From: Flavobacterium sp. AED
GTDB lineage: Bacteria > Bacteroidota > Bacteroidia > Flavobacteriales > Flavobacteriaceae
Length of the DNA stretch: 64,000 bases
Reading direction: 5' to 3'
Assembly: GCF_000812945.1 (NCBI RefSeq)
Contig: NZ_JSYM01000001.1
Location: 1,364,001 to 1,428,000 of the forward strand
Each line of letters opens with the position of its first letter. Within the stretch, counting starts at the first letter, position 1. A model generated the notes under the pieces. That model made no database searches. It saw nothing but the letters and a program-made list of their open reading frames with translations, and was not told the origin of the DNA. Positions 44,184-52,550 of this stretch are shown piece by piece. A program made the translations under genes and the position numbers.

Positions 44184-44204
44184 GAATTTGTCAGTTATAG
44201 ATTA

Positions 44205-44543
44205 TTATCGAACAATTAATTTTCTTGTGGCAGATGCATCATTTTCATTAATTTTTATGATATAAACACCTGAAGTAAGATTTGAAACATTTAGTTCTCT
44301 TGAACTCAGCATTGTTTGAAGTACTTTTTTTCCTAAAACATCAAAGATAATGATTTCTTTATCTAAGTCATTTTTTGAAGTAATGTAAACTTTGCCATTG
44401 CTCACGGGGTTCGGGTACAAGCTTAAGCCTTCTATCGAAGCAGTTTCTTGTGTTCTTGGCTGTTGTTTGTTTTCCTGAGCGGAAAGGCTCACAGAAAAGA
44501 AAAAAACCAATAAGATAGTAATATAAAAGTAGTTTTTCGCCAT
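44205..44543 (-). CDS. Small type IX secretion (T9SS) sorting-domain protein
   Basis: A 112-residue secreted protein. The signal peptide (about 1-22, ending SLSAQ) is followed by a T9SS type A sorting domain (about 35-112, LSLYPNPVSNGKVYI, IIFDVLGKKV, LTSGVYIIKI, TRKLIVR). There is only about a dozen residues of other sequence, so it is a nearly bare sorting signal, probably a small exported or surface-linked protein or a leftover of a larger one. T9SS moves such proteins across the outer membrane. No T9SS component is in the window. Confidence 0.85.
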   Translation of the reverse strand: MAKNYFYITILLVFFFSVSLSAQENKQQPRTQETASIEGLSLYPNPVSNGKVYITSKNDLDKEIIIFDVLGKKVLQTMLSSRELNVSNLTSGVYIIKINENDASATRKLIVR

Positions 44544-44599
44544 GATTTCGATTTGTTATGTAAATATATAAAAAATATTTCAAATATTGTACCACAAAA

Positions 44600-44628
44600 A
44601 AAAACACCTCTCATAAAGAGAGGTGTTT
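44600..44628 (-). terminator. Terminator after the beta-helix lipoprotein gene
   Basis: Arms AAACACCTCTC and GAGAGGTGTTT with a 7-base loop. Confidence 0.75.
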
Positions 44629-44660
44629 AGCTATTATTTTTCGAATTTTTTTACTAAAAA

Positions 44661-45851
44661 CTATTTAATTAAGCTAGTACCACCAACAGTTGCCCATGCA
44701 CCAGCTGTTAATGAAGCACCGGTAGCAGTTGTAGTTGTTGCAAAATTTCCAACTGGGAAATTAACTACAATACTTGAAGTTGCTCCTACAGGTACAATTT
44801 GTGAAGTTGAAGAGATGGTTACATTAGTTAATTTTATTTTTGATCCATTAACTTGATTCGTGTTTGTCGTAGCATCTTGAATTTTTACTGCAGCACCTTT
44901 GTAAATAGTTGTCCCTTCAGTATAGTCTCCGTATCCTGAGATAATGATATTGCTATAATCTCCATTTCCTTCTTTTTTGAATTGGAAAGCATCAACTTGA
45001 ACATCACCAGCAACTTCTGGTACACATCCTGCTTCTCTTTTTAAAGTGATATTAATAACTTTTGGCCAGAATGCATTGTTGTTGTTAGAACATTCGATTT
45101 CCATTCCGAAATTTCCTTTACCCGTTTGGTAAGCATACCAGTTAGAGTTGTTTTGACCTTGCCATCCATCTTGCCAGTCAAAAGCATCATCATAGTTACC
45201 ATAAGAAATAGCGTTTGTCATACTTACAGTTCCTCCAAAAAATTCATATCCATCATCAGCACCTTTGTAAGAAACTAAGTGGTCTAATGTTGTTCCAGAA
45301 CCTACTGAATAGAATGTAAATCCATTATTTTCTTTTGTTCCATCAGCTAATTTTGCACCAGCATATTCAACTCTTGCATAGTTCAATGAACCTCCGTTGT
45401 GAGCTGCATTTGTTCCTCCGTAAGGCAATGCATTTCCATCTTCTGAAGTAGAAGTAGTTACACCACCAATTGCTTTTATTGGAGCATCACCATAGATGAT
45501 AATTCCTCCCCAAGAACCTGGAGTTGCAGATGCTTCTGTAAATACAACTGGTTTGTCAGCTGTACCGTTAATGTTTAATTTTCCTCCGTTTAAAACAACA
45601 AATGCGTTGTCTCCTGTAGTTTTGTTTGCTGTAATTGTAGAACCTGCATCGAAAGTTACGGTTACTCCTGAAGCAACTTTAACAATACCTTTTAAAGTAT
45701 AATTTCCATATGCAAAAGTTTTATTTGCAGTTATTGTACCTGTGATTTCGCCTGTTGCCGGTGGTGTAACAGGAATTGGACTGTCACTACTTGAGCAAGA
45801 ATTTAGAAATAACCCTGTAGCAAGTGCTAAAGCAAAAAATTTAGTTTTCAT
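44661..45851 (-). CDS. Beta-helix surface lipoprotein of the phosphate locus
   Basis: A 396-residue lipoprotein (lipobox cysteine C19, FLNSCSSSD). The body has repeating short strands and turns typical of a right-handed beta helix or adhesin-like fold (VVLNGGKLNINGTADKPVVFTEAS, GGIIIYGDAPIKAIGG, DAFDWQDGWQGQNNSNWYAYQTG). Homologues are common beside TonB receptors in Flavobacteriia. A Pho-box-like repeat (TTAACA-N5-TTCACA) lies upstream at 45959-45975, and the TonB receptor gene precedes it on the same strand. A role in phosphate or phosphorylated-compound capture at the cell surface is inference. Confidence 0.78.
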   Translation of the reverse strand: MKTKFFALALATGLFLNSCSSSDSPIPVTPPATGEITGTITANKTFAYGNYTLKGIVKVASGVTVTFDAGSTITANKTTGDNAFVVLNGGKLNINGTADKPVVFTEASATPGSWGGIIIYGDAPIKAIGGVTTSTSEDGNALPYGGTNAAHNGGSLNYARVEYAGAKLADGTKENNGFTFYSVGSGTTLDHLVSYKGADDGYEFFGGTVSMTNAISYGNYDDAFDWQDGWQGQNNSNWYAYQTGKGNFGMEIECSNNNNAFWPKVINITLKREAGCVPEVAGDVQVDAFQFKKEGNGDYSNIIISGYGDYTEGTTIYKGAAVKIQDATTNTNQVNGSKIKLTNVTISSTSQIVPVGATSSIVVNFPVGNFATTTTATGASLTAGAWATVGGTSLIK

Positions 45852-45886
45852 AGTTTATTGTATTATTTATTGTTTTTTATTTTTGT

Positions 45887-45894
45887 CAAAATTA
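45887..45894 (-). promoter_or_regulatory. -7 box of the beta-helix lipoprotein gene
   Basis: TAATTTTG on the minus strand, an exact match, 35 bases before the ATG. Confidence 0.5.
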
Positions 45895-45958
45895 TAGGAT
45901 AACTTCACAAAGGGTGTTAGCCGAATATTACAATACGGTTACTAAAAAACTACCAAAA

Positions 45959-45975
45959 TGTGAAGCGAATGTTAA
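45959..45975 (-). promoter_or_regulatory. Pho-box-like repeat before the lipoprotein gene
   Basis: TTAACA-TTCGC-TTCACA on the minus strand: two hexamers with an 11-bp period, about 65 bases upstream of the -7 box. Confidence 0.45.
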
Positions 45976-46002
45976 GGGTGTTACGTGAGTTTTAAGCATA
46001 AA

Positions 46003-46029
46003 AAAAGCCCTAAATAAATTAGAGCTTTT
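46003..46029 (-). terminator. Terminator after the phosphate-locus TonB receptor gene
   Basis: Arms AAAAGCCCTAA and TTAGAGCTTTT, 20 bases past the receptor's stop codon, so the lipoprotein gene needs its own promoter. Confidence 0.6.
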
Positions 46030-46049
46030 GGTATTAAATAGGGTATGTG

Positions 46050-48851
46050 TTAAAAAGTGTATCCTAAGTTTATAGAGAACCCTCTTCCTTTTTTATAACT
46101 GTTTGTTATGGTTGAATTTTCAACTATAATTGAAGTCCCGCTATTTCCTTGTTCGGATTTACGTATTGGATCAAGTAGATTGTCAGCACTGAATTTTAAA
46201 TCAAAATGATCTGATAATTTGCTGCTCCAAATAAAATCCAACTGTTGCACCGGCAGTTCATAAATATGGTCTAATCCCCCTGTTCCAACAGCATAAATTC
46301 TTTTTCCAAATACAGAATAAACTAATGAAACCGTGTTACTCCAAGATTCGCTTAAGTCAAATTGGTATTTTAAATCAGAGTTGATTAACCATTTTGAAGC
46401 TCCTTGTAGTTCTCTATTTTTAAAGGTTTCGATTGATGTTGTTACATTACCGTCACTATCAGTAGTGGTTGGTTTCACATCTACTTTCGTATGCATTAAA
46501 GAAGTGTTGAACCCAAAAGAGAAATCAGTTAAGCTTTCGTCAATTCTTGCAAAATCGAATAGGAGTTCAATTTCTGCTCCATATAAAACTGCATTGTCTG
46601 AATTTAAATAAGTCGTGATAGTTGAATTTGCAGCATTAGAGATGAATGTTCTTTCAATAGGCTGATCTATTTTTTTACCGAACAATCCAAGTACTAAAAC
46701 TTCTTTTGATGTTGGGAATAATTCATATTTTAAATCAACATTGTAGTTGCTGCTATTTTTTAAAAACGGATTTCCTTTTGTTGAAGTTCCATCAGCATTG
46801 ATATACTCTATAGGATAAGATTCCATTACTACCGGTCTTGTATATGTTTTTCCAGTAGCAAAACGCAGATTCGAATTTTCATTCAAACCATATTTCACAT
46901 TTAAAGCGGGTAAAACATACAAGTTGTCATATTTTAAAGTTTTAAATGGGTCTGAGAAAGAACCTTGAGTTCTGTACTTAGTTTCTCTCATCGTACTTTC
47001 TAAACGAATTCCTCCGTTTACTTCCCATTTTTCACCAAACTTGTAAAGTAAGTTAGCATAACCTGCATTGGCAGTTTCTTTTAATTTTGCTTGATATGTT
47101 GCATTAGAACTTTCTCTAAAACTAATAGCATTTGAGGCTAAATAACCATTTAATTGCGTGTCCAATGAATTTAATGGTGCTGTAAAGCTGTTTGGAGCAC
47201 TATTATTTACCGGTGTAATAAAACGATAGGATGAGGTCATGTCAGACATGTTTCCATTGTATCCAGCCGTAAAAATATTATTTTTTTCAGTTTTACCAAA
47301 TTTCAACGTGTATTCTCCTAATCCTGAAAAATAAGAATCACCAGAAATATCCAAATACTGTTTGATAAAGTTATTTCCGGCAACAGAAACTAAAATATCG
47401 TCTGTTCCTGATTTTGTTCCTGAAAAGAATTTTCTGTCTGGTTGCGCATACTTAGTAATCGCATAGGAAACTGCCGCTTTTATATTTTGACTTTTATCTT
47501 CATTCAATGCATATTCGCCCAATAATTGGTTGTTTAAATAATTAGATTCGTCTAATTGATTGGTTCTAATTAAAGTTTTATTGTTGCTTGAGTTTGAATC
47601 CGCTACTCCAAATTGGTCTTTAACCAAATTTTCAGTTGTTCTGATGAAAAGGGTATTGTAAGAAAGTTTCAGTCTATTTGTGGTGTAGTTTAATCCTACT
47701 AAAGAAGACAGTGATGTTTTATATCGGTATTCAGTATTGTCAAAGTCATTTCTATAAGTAAATCCAGAAGGATTGTTTGTGAAAGTTCTTTCCACTCCGT
47801 TTCTAATCGAATAATTATTGTCAAAATTAATCGAAAGTAAGTAAGAAAAAGTCTTGTCGTCTTTTAGGTTAAATTTTTCGGAATGAAGAAAACCAATGCT
47901 TGAATTCAAAGGGCTGTTTATTTTTGAAACATCAAATCCACTTTTAAAAGACCTCAAAGATTCATCTGCAGTAAGCGTGTAACTTGAAGGTGTATTTCCC
48001 AATAATCCGGGAATTTTTCTGTCGTTTCCGGTCAAGCCAAATAATCCTTTGGTAGAATTTGCGTCTTTAGAAATTAAAAACTGTTCTAAATTGTTATTTA
48101 CAGTGTAGCCAACTCCAACATTCAATTTGGTTACACTTTTCGAACCTTTAGAAGTTTGGATATTAAAAGTACCTCCGGCAAAATCACCATAAATATTAGG
48201 GTTAAACGTTTTGTATACTTCAATAACACCTACAATATCGGTAGAAAATAAGTCTAACGGAATAATTTTTTTGAAAGGATTGTTAGTCGGCGCAGCAAGG
48301 TCGTTTATCAGTAAATTGTTGTATCGGTCTTCCAGTCCACGTACAAATAGACCTCTCGAACCTACTTTTGTAATTCCTGTTATTTTGGTAAGTCCTTCCT
48401 CTACATCGCTAACTCCTTTACGAGCCATTTCTTGAGCACCTATACTTTGCTTTATTACAACGGCTTTCTTTTGGTCAAGTAATAATACCGTTTCTTTTTC
48501 TCTGCTTGCCGTGTTCTTTATAATAACATCTTCCAGTTTGTAACTTCCTGAACCAATCGCTTGATTTAGATTTACAGTTTCATTTGCTACTACAGTTACA
48601 GGAATTTCTACAGATTCATACCCTACGAAACTGAATTGTACCGTATAATTACCAGGGGCCATAGCGATAGTATATTTCCCATCAATATCAGTATTGGTTG
48701 CTATTTTGGTTCCTTTTATAAGTACATTAGCAAAAGGTAAGGATTGATTGTTAGCATCTTTATCAGTTAGGATTCCAGAAACGGTACCTTTATTCTGTGA
48801 AAAAGAAAAAGTTGTAATTAATAATGCTATAAACAATATTCTAAATTTCAT
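46050..48851 (-). CDS. TonB-dependent receptor of the phosphate locus
   Basis: A 933-residue outer-membrane receptor. The signal peptide (MKFRILFIALLITTFSFSQ) is followed by a CarboxypepD_reg domain (about 22-100, VSGILTDKDANNQSLPFANV...DGKYTI). A plug (about 115-235, with GLFVRGLEDRYNNLLINDL) and a 22-strand barrel ending GRGFSINLGYTF complete it. It is divergent from phoB and has two tandem TTAACn-N5-TTAATA repeats upstream, so it is likely induced by phosphate starvation. An organophosphate or phosphate-complex ligand is inference. Confidence 0.88.
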   Translation of the reverse strand: MKFRILFIALLITTFSFSQNKGTVSGILTDKDANNQSLPFANVLIKGTKIATNTDIDGKYTIAMAPGNYTVQFSFVGYESVEIPVTVVANETVNLNQAIGSGSYKLEDVIIKNTASREKETVLLLDQKKAVVIKQSIGAQEMARKGVSDVEEGLTKITGITKVGSRGLFVRGLEDRYNNLLINDLAAPTNNPFKKIIPLDLFSTDIVGVIEVYKTFNPNIYGDFAGGTFNIQTSKGSKSVTKLNVGVGYTVNNNLEQFLISKDANSTKGLFGLTGNDRKIPGLLGNTPSSYTLTADESLRSFKSGFDVSKINSPLNSSIGFLHSEKFNLKDDKTFSYLLSINFDNNYSIRNGVERTFTNNPSGFTYRNDFDNTEYRYKTSLSSLVGLNYTTNRLKLSYNTLFIRTTENLVKDQFGVADSNSSNNKTLIRTNQLDESNYLNNQLLGEYALNEDKSQNIKAAVSYAITKYAQPDRKFFSGTKSGTDDILVSVAGNNFIKQYLDISGDSYFSGLGEYTLKFGKTEKNNIFTAGYNGNMSDMTSSYRFITPVNNSAPNSFTAPLNSLDTQLNGYLASNAISFRESSNATYQAKLKETANAGYANLLYKFGEKWEVNGGIRLESTMRETKYRTQGSFSDPFKTLKYDNLYVLPALNVKYGLNENSNLRFATGKTYTRPVVMESYPIEYINADGTSTKGNPFLKNSSNYNVDLKYELFPTSKEVLVLGLFGKKIDQPIERTFISNAANSTITTYLNSDNAVLYGAEIELLFDFARIDESLTDFSFGFNTSLMHTKVDVKPTTTDSDGNVTTSIETFKNRELQGASKWLINSDLKYQFDLSESWSNTVSLVYSVFGKRIYAVGTGGLDHIYELPVQQLDFIWSSKLSDHFDLKFSADNLLDPIRKSEQGNSGTSIIVENSTITNSYKKGRGFSINLGYTF

Positions 48852-48934
48852 TTTTGTTTGTTTTATTTTTATGCAAAGTAATGCCCGTTTTGTAAAGTAA
48901 AAGTTACTTGATTATTACCATTTAGTTTCGTGAA

Positions 48935-48951
48935 TATTAATAAAACGTTAA
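48935..48951 (-). promoter_or_regulatory. Pho-box-like repeat before the TonB receptor, copy 2
   Basis: TTAACG-TTTTA-TTAATA on the minus strand, 11-bp period, 84 bases upstream of the ATG. Confidence 0.45.
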
Positions 48952-48953
48952 CA

Positions 48954-48970
48954 TATTAAATTACGGTTAA
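48954..48970 (-). promoter_or_regulatory. Pho-box-like repeat before the TonB receptor, copy 1
   Basis: TTAACC-GTAAT-TTAATA on the minus strand, in tandem with the previous pair. It also lies in the upstream region of divergent phoB. Confidence 0.45.
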
Positions 48971-49074
48971 TGTGATTTTTAAACGGTTCTTTTATTGTTA
49001 TATTTACAATCGGAATTGAAAATAACTGAGTATTTCAGGCGTAAATTCCATCAGAATAATATAATTTTTCTAAT

Positions 49075-49758
49075 ATGAAAAAAAGAAACACAAAGATTTT
49101 ACTCGTTGATGATGAGCCGGATATTTTGGAAATTGTAGGGTATAATCTTGCTCAGGAGGGCTATCAGATAGTTACAGCAGCAAACGGGAAAGAAGCTATT
49201 GCAAAAGCAAAAAAAGAATTGCCAGACCTAATTATTATGGATGTAATGATGCCAGAAATGGATGGAATGGAAGCGTGTGAGAATATTAGAAAAATACCGG
49301 AACTGAATAATGTAATTATAACTTTCCTTACAGCAAGAAGCGAAGATTATTCTCAAGTAGCTGGTTTTGATGCGGGTGCCGATGATTATATTACAAAACC
49401 CATCAAACCAAAACTACTAGTCAGTAAAGTAAAAGCATTGTTAAGACGTTTGAAAGAACAGGAACAAAATAGTGAAACACTTAACGTAGGAGGAATCGAA
49501 ATCAATCGAGAAGAATATAAAATAAGAAAAGACAATGTGGAGATTGCTTTGCCACGAAAAGAATTTGAATTGTTTTACTTATTGGCTTCCAAGCCGGGAA
49601 AAGTATTTAAACGCGATGAGATTTTAGATAAAGTATGGGGTAATGAGGTCGTAGTTGGCGGAAGGACCATAGATGTTCACATTAGAAAATTAAGAGAAAA
49701 AATTGGAGAGGATTTATTCAAAACCATTAAAGGAGTAGGGTATAAATTTGAAGTGTAA
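49075..49758 (+). CDS. phoB: Phosphate-type response regulator (PhoB/OmpR family)
   Basis: A 227-residue response regulator. The receiver domain has VDDEPD (D12, D13), phosphoacceptor D56 (IIMDVMMPEMDG) and K108 in TKPIKP. The OmpR-type winged-helix DNA-binding domain (about 135-227, RKEFELFYLLASKPGKVF, VGGRTIDVHIRKLR) follows. With the kinase 69 bases downstream and the pst genes beyond, it is the phosphate-starvation regulator. It reads away from the TonB receptor it probably controls. A near -7 box TATATTTA lies at 48999-49006. Confidence 0.93.
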   Translation: MKKRNTKILLVDDEPDILEIVGYNLAQEGYQIVTAANGKEAIAKAKKELPDLIIMDVMMPEMDGMEACENIRKIPELNNVIITFLTARSEDYSQVAGFDAGADDYITKPIKPKLLVSKVKALLRRLKEQEQNSETLNVGGIEINREEYKIRKDNVEIALPRKEFELFYLLASKPGKVFKRDEILDKVWGNEVVVGGRTIDVHIRKLREKIGEDLFKTIKGVGYKFEV

Positions 49759-49827
49759 ATACCACTTTTTTTTATAAGAATACAAATTACAAAATTCAAA
49801 TCGCTTTAAAAGCGAGGTGTGAAATCG

Positions 49828-50955
49828 ATGAAAATAAATTTTAAGAAAACGTATAAGTTCGCCATAAAGTCTGCTTTATTCATTAGCCTTTTTGCTACTG
49901 GATTTGTCCTCTTGATGGTATTGTTATTCTTTGGTTCTAAAGTAAATAATTTGCTGTTTTTTGGAATCGTTTGTCTCTTAATTATTTATTTATTTTCTTT
50001 TATAGTTTTACAATATCGTGTTGAACGGTTTATTTATAGACGTGTAAAAAAAATATACGATGACGTTTCGCTGTTGGAATCCAGTACTTTTATAAATCAG
50101 CCCATTACTACTGATATGGAAACCTTGACGCGAGAAGTCAAGAAGTTTGCCACTGATAAAAAACTGGAAATTGAAATGCTGCAGATTCGGGAAGAATACC
50201 GAAGAGAATTTCTTGGCAATGTTTCACATGAACTAAAAACACCTTTGTTTACAGTTCAAGGCTACATTTCGACTCTGCTGGACGGAGCGATGGATGATAA
50301 AAACATTAGAAAAAAATATTTAAAACGTGCCGAGAAAGGTGTAGAACGATTAATCTACATTGTGGAAGATTTAGATATGATTACAAAGTTGGAATCAGGG
50401 GATTTAAATCTTGACTTTTCTGAATTTGATATTGTAGAATTGATACAGAATGTTTTTGATTTATTGGAAATGAAAGCCGATAAAAAGAAAATCACACTGG
50501 CTTTCGAAAATTATCACATACAGCCTATTATCGTGCATGGGGATAAAGATAAGATACAACAAGTAGTTGAGAATCTAATTGTAAACTCTATTAAGTATGG
50601 TAGAGAAGGTGGTTTTACTGAAGTAGCCGTTGTCAATTTGACTAAGAAAAAGGTCTTGGTTCGAATAACTGATAATGGAGAAGGAATTGAAAAACAAAAT
50701 ATACCAAGGCTTTTTGAACGTTTTTACAGAGTGGACAAAAGCGGTTCGCGTTCAGAAGGTGGATCGGGTTTAGGATTAGCAATTGTAAAACATATCATAG
50801 AAGCGCATAAAGAAAAAATATACGTGGAAAGTGAATTTGGAATTGGGTCTGAATTTTCCTTTACAATTGAAAAGGCCAGATTAAAAAAACCAGAATTAGA
50901 TCCGGAACAAATCTATAGTAAAAGTCTTAAGATTAATAAACTAAAAAAACAGTAA
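49828..50955 (+). CDS. phoR: Phosphate-type sensor histidine kinase
   Basis: A 375-residue kinase from MKINFKKTYK. Two membrane segments (about 13-36 and 43-64) are joined by a very short loop, so there is no periplasmic sensor domain. Next come a coiled linker, the H box EFLGNVSHELKTPL (H134), the N box (QVVENLIVNSIKYG), DNGEGI and GGSGLGLAIVKH. In E. coli PhoR, sensing runs through PhoU and the Pst permease, both present here. A GTG nine bases earlier is the alternative start. It is likely one transcript with phoB. Confidence 0.93.
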   Translation: MKINFKKTYKFAIKSALFISLFATGFVLLMVLLFFGSKVNNLLFFGIVCLLIIYLFSFIVLQYRVERFIYRRVKKIYDDVSLLESSTFINQPITTDMETLTREVKKFATDKKLEIEMLQIREEYRREFLGNVSHELKTPLFTVQGYISTLLDGAMDDKNIRKKYLKRAEKGVERLIYIVEDLDMITKLESGDLNLDFSEFDIVELIQNVFDLLEMKADKKKITLAFENYHIQPIIVHGDKDKIQQVVENLIVNSIKYGREGGFTEVAVVNLTKKKVLVRITDNGEGIEKQNIPRLFERFYRVDKSGSRSEGGSGLGLAIVKHIIEAHKEKIYVESEFGIGSEFSFTIEKARLKKPELDPEQIYSKSLKINKLKKQ

Positions 50956-51039
50956 GTCTGGAAATGATTATAAACAAATCCTACAAATGGGATTGGAAAC
51001 CTTACCGAAACGATAATTTATCACCAACATAATATTGTG

Positions 51040-51056
51040 TTAACGTTAGCTTAACA
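51040..51056 (+). promoter_or_regulatory. Pho-box-like repeat before the porin gene
   Basis: TTAACG-TTAGC-TTAACA, hexamers with an 11-bp period, ending 9 bases before the -7-like box CATCTTTG at 51066-51073. This is the spacing expected for a PhoB-type activator that replaces the -33 element. The same bases also form the inverted repeat GTGTTAA / TTAACAC. Confidence 0.6.
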
Positions 51057-51098
51057 CACCAGTATCATCTTTGCAAAAAAATTAATCAGATAACAACG

Positions 51099-52520
51099 AT
51101 GAAAAAAATTTTATTTGCAGTTTTAGTTATGACTTCAGTGTTGGCTAATGCGCAAGATGTTAAGAGTGATGCTGTTAAAGCTGTAGCTGTCGATTCTTTA
51201 GAAACCCAAAGTATTGACTCAGTTAAAACAGTAAGCATAGAATCCTTGAAAGAATCGGTAGAGGATCATTCGATGAAATTAGCAGGCTTTGATGAGAAAT
51301 TTTCGGCTATGGAATCAGTAGTTAATGAACTGGCTAAAATTAAAGTTTCAGGTTATATACAAGCACAATACGAAATGTACGATTCTTGGGCTTCTGACGG
51401 AAGTCAACACGGTGTTCCGGTAACAGGATCGGCTTATGAGGACAATTCATTTTACATCAGAAGAGCCAGAATTAAATTTACGTACAAACCTATTGATGGT
51501 GTGAATTTTGTTTTGCAACCCAACTTTGAAGTACATCAAGTTACTTTGAAAGATGCTTATGTGCAGTTGAATGACCGTTGGTTAAACCTATTCTCTTTAT
51601 GGGTTGGGCAGTTTAACAGACCAACGTATGATATTGAATATTCTTCTTCATCAAGAGAATTTGCCGAAAGAACTTTGATGACCAGAACGCTTTATCCTAC
51701 TGAAAGAGATCAAGGAGCAAAATTAGAAGCTGATTTTGCTACCACTTACAATATTCCTTTAAAGATACAAGTAGCCGTATTAAACGGAAATTTTGGAGAA
51801 GGAGCTTTGGCAAATCAAGCCAAAGACGTTGACAACGGGAAAGATTTGATGGCTAGAGCAGTTTATTCTTTTAAATTACCAAGCAAAGGTTTAGGTATAG
51901 ATTTTGGAGCACATACTTATCTTGGGAAAACTTCAGTTCTTGAGAATACTGCTACTAAGACTACAACTACTGTTGATCCTGCTACTGGTATTAATACTGT
52001 TGTTATTAAAACTTCGCCAACTGTATTTACAGATGTGAATAATAAATCATTTACTCCTGCTGTTGGAGATCAATTCAAAAAAGAATTGTTTGGAGCTGAG
52101 ATGCAGTTGTACTATGATTTCTTGGGAGGTATGTCTCTAAAAGGAGAATACATCAGAGGAACATATTCAGGAACAACTAATACTACTCAAGTTAACTCAT
52201 TGTTCAATGCCAACAAAATAAGAAACGTTGAAGGATATTACATTTCATTTGTAAAAAATGTAGGTAAGGTTAATGAGGTTTCTTTGCGATATGACGTTTT
52301 TGATCCAAACACTAGATTGTCTGGAGACGCTGTTAAAACAAAGGACGATTTGAAATACAATAACTGGACATTTGCATGGCAATATTTCTTCAATGATAAC
52401 ATCAAAGTAATGGCTTGCTATGTAATGCCAATCAATGAAAAATCTCTAAATGCTGGAGCAGATTTCATAAAAGATAAACACGACAATATTTTCACACTTA
52501 GATTACAAGCTAAATTTTAA
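51099..52520 (+). CDS. OprO/OprP-type phosphate-selective porin
   Basis: A 473-residue outer-membrane porin. The signal peptide (MKKILFAVLVMTSVLANAQ) is followed by a helical coiled region (about 30-85, with SIESLKESVEDHS), then a barrel beginning KVSGYIQAQYEMYDSW and containing FYIRRARIKFTYKPIDGVNF. It ends in RLQAKF, a typical barrel terminus. OprP-type porins let phosphate through the outer membrane when it is scarce. The first gene after phoR, it has a Pho-box-like repeat 10 bp before its -7 box, and pstS follows after 30 bases. Confidence 0.9.
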   Translation: MKKILFAVLVMTSVLANAQDVKSDAVKAVAVDSLETQSIDSVKTVSIESLKESVEDHSMKLAGFDEKFSAMESVVNELAKIKVSGYIQAQYEMYDSWASDGSQHGVPVTGSAYEDNSFYIRRARIKFTYKPIDGVNFVLQPNFEVHQVTLKDAYVQLNDRWLNLFSLWVGQFNRPTYDIEYSSSSREFAERTLMTRTLYPTERDQGAKLEADFATTYNIPLKIQVAVLNGNFGEGALANQAKDVDNGKDLMARAVYSFKLPSKGLGIDFGAHTYLGKTSVLENTATKTTTTVDPATGINTVVIKTSPTVFTDVNNKSFTPAVGDQFKKELFGAEMQLYYDFLGGMSLKGEYIRGTYSGTTNTTQVNSLFNANKIRNVEGYYISFVKNVGKVNEVSLRYDVFDPNTRLSGDAVKTKDDLKYNNWTFAWQYFFNDNIKVMACYVMPINEKSLNAGADFIKDKHDNIFTLRLQAKF

Positions 52521-52550
52521 TAAAAAAAATATAATTAAAAAAACAAATTA

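Noticed and set aside
44623..44856. 77-residue plus-strand frame opposite the beta-helix lipoprotein
   Set aside because: It is the reverse of a Thr/Val-rich coding region and overlaps the terminator side of the real gene.
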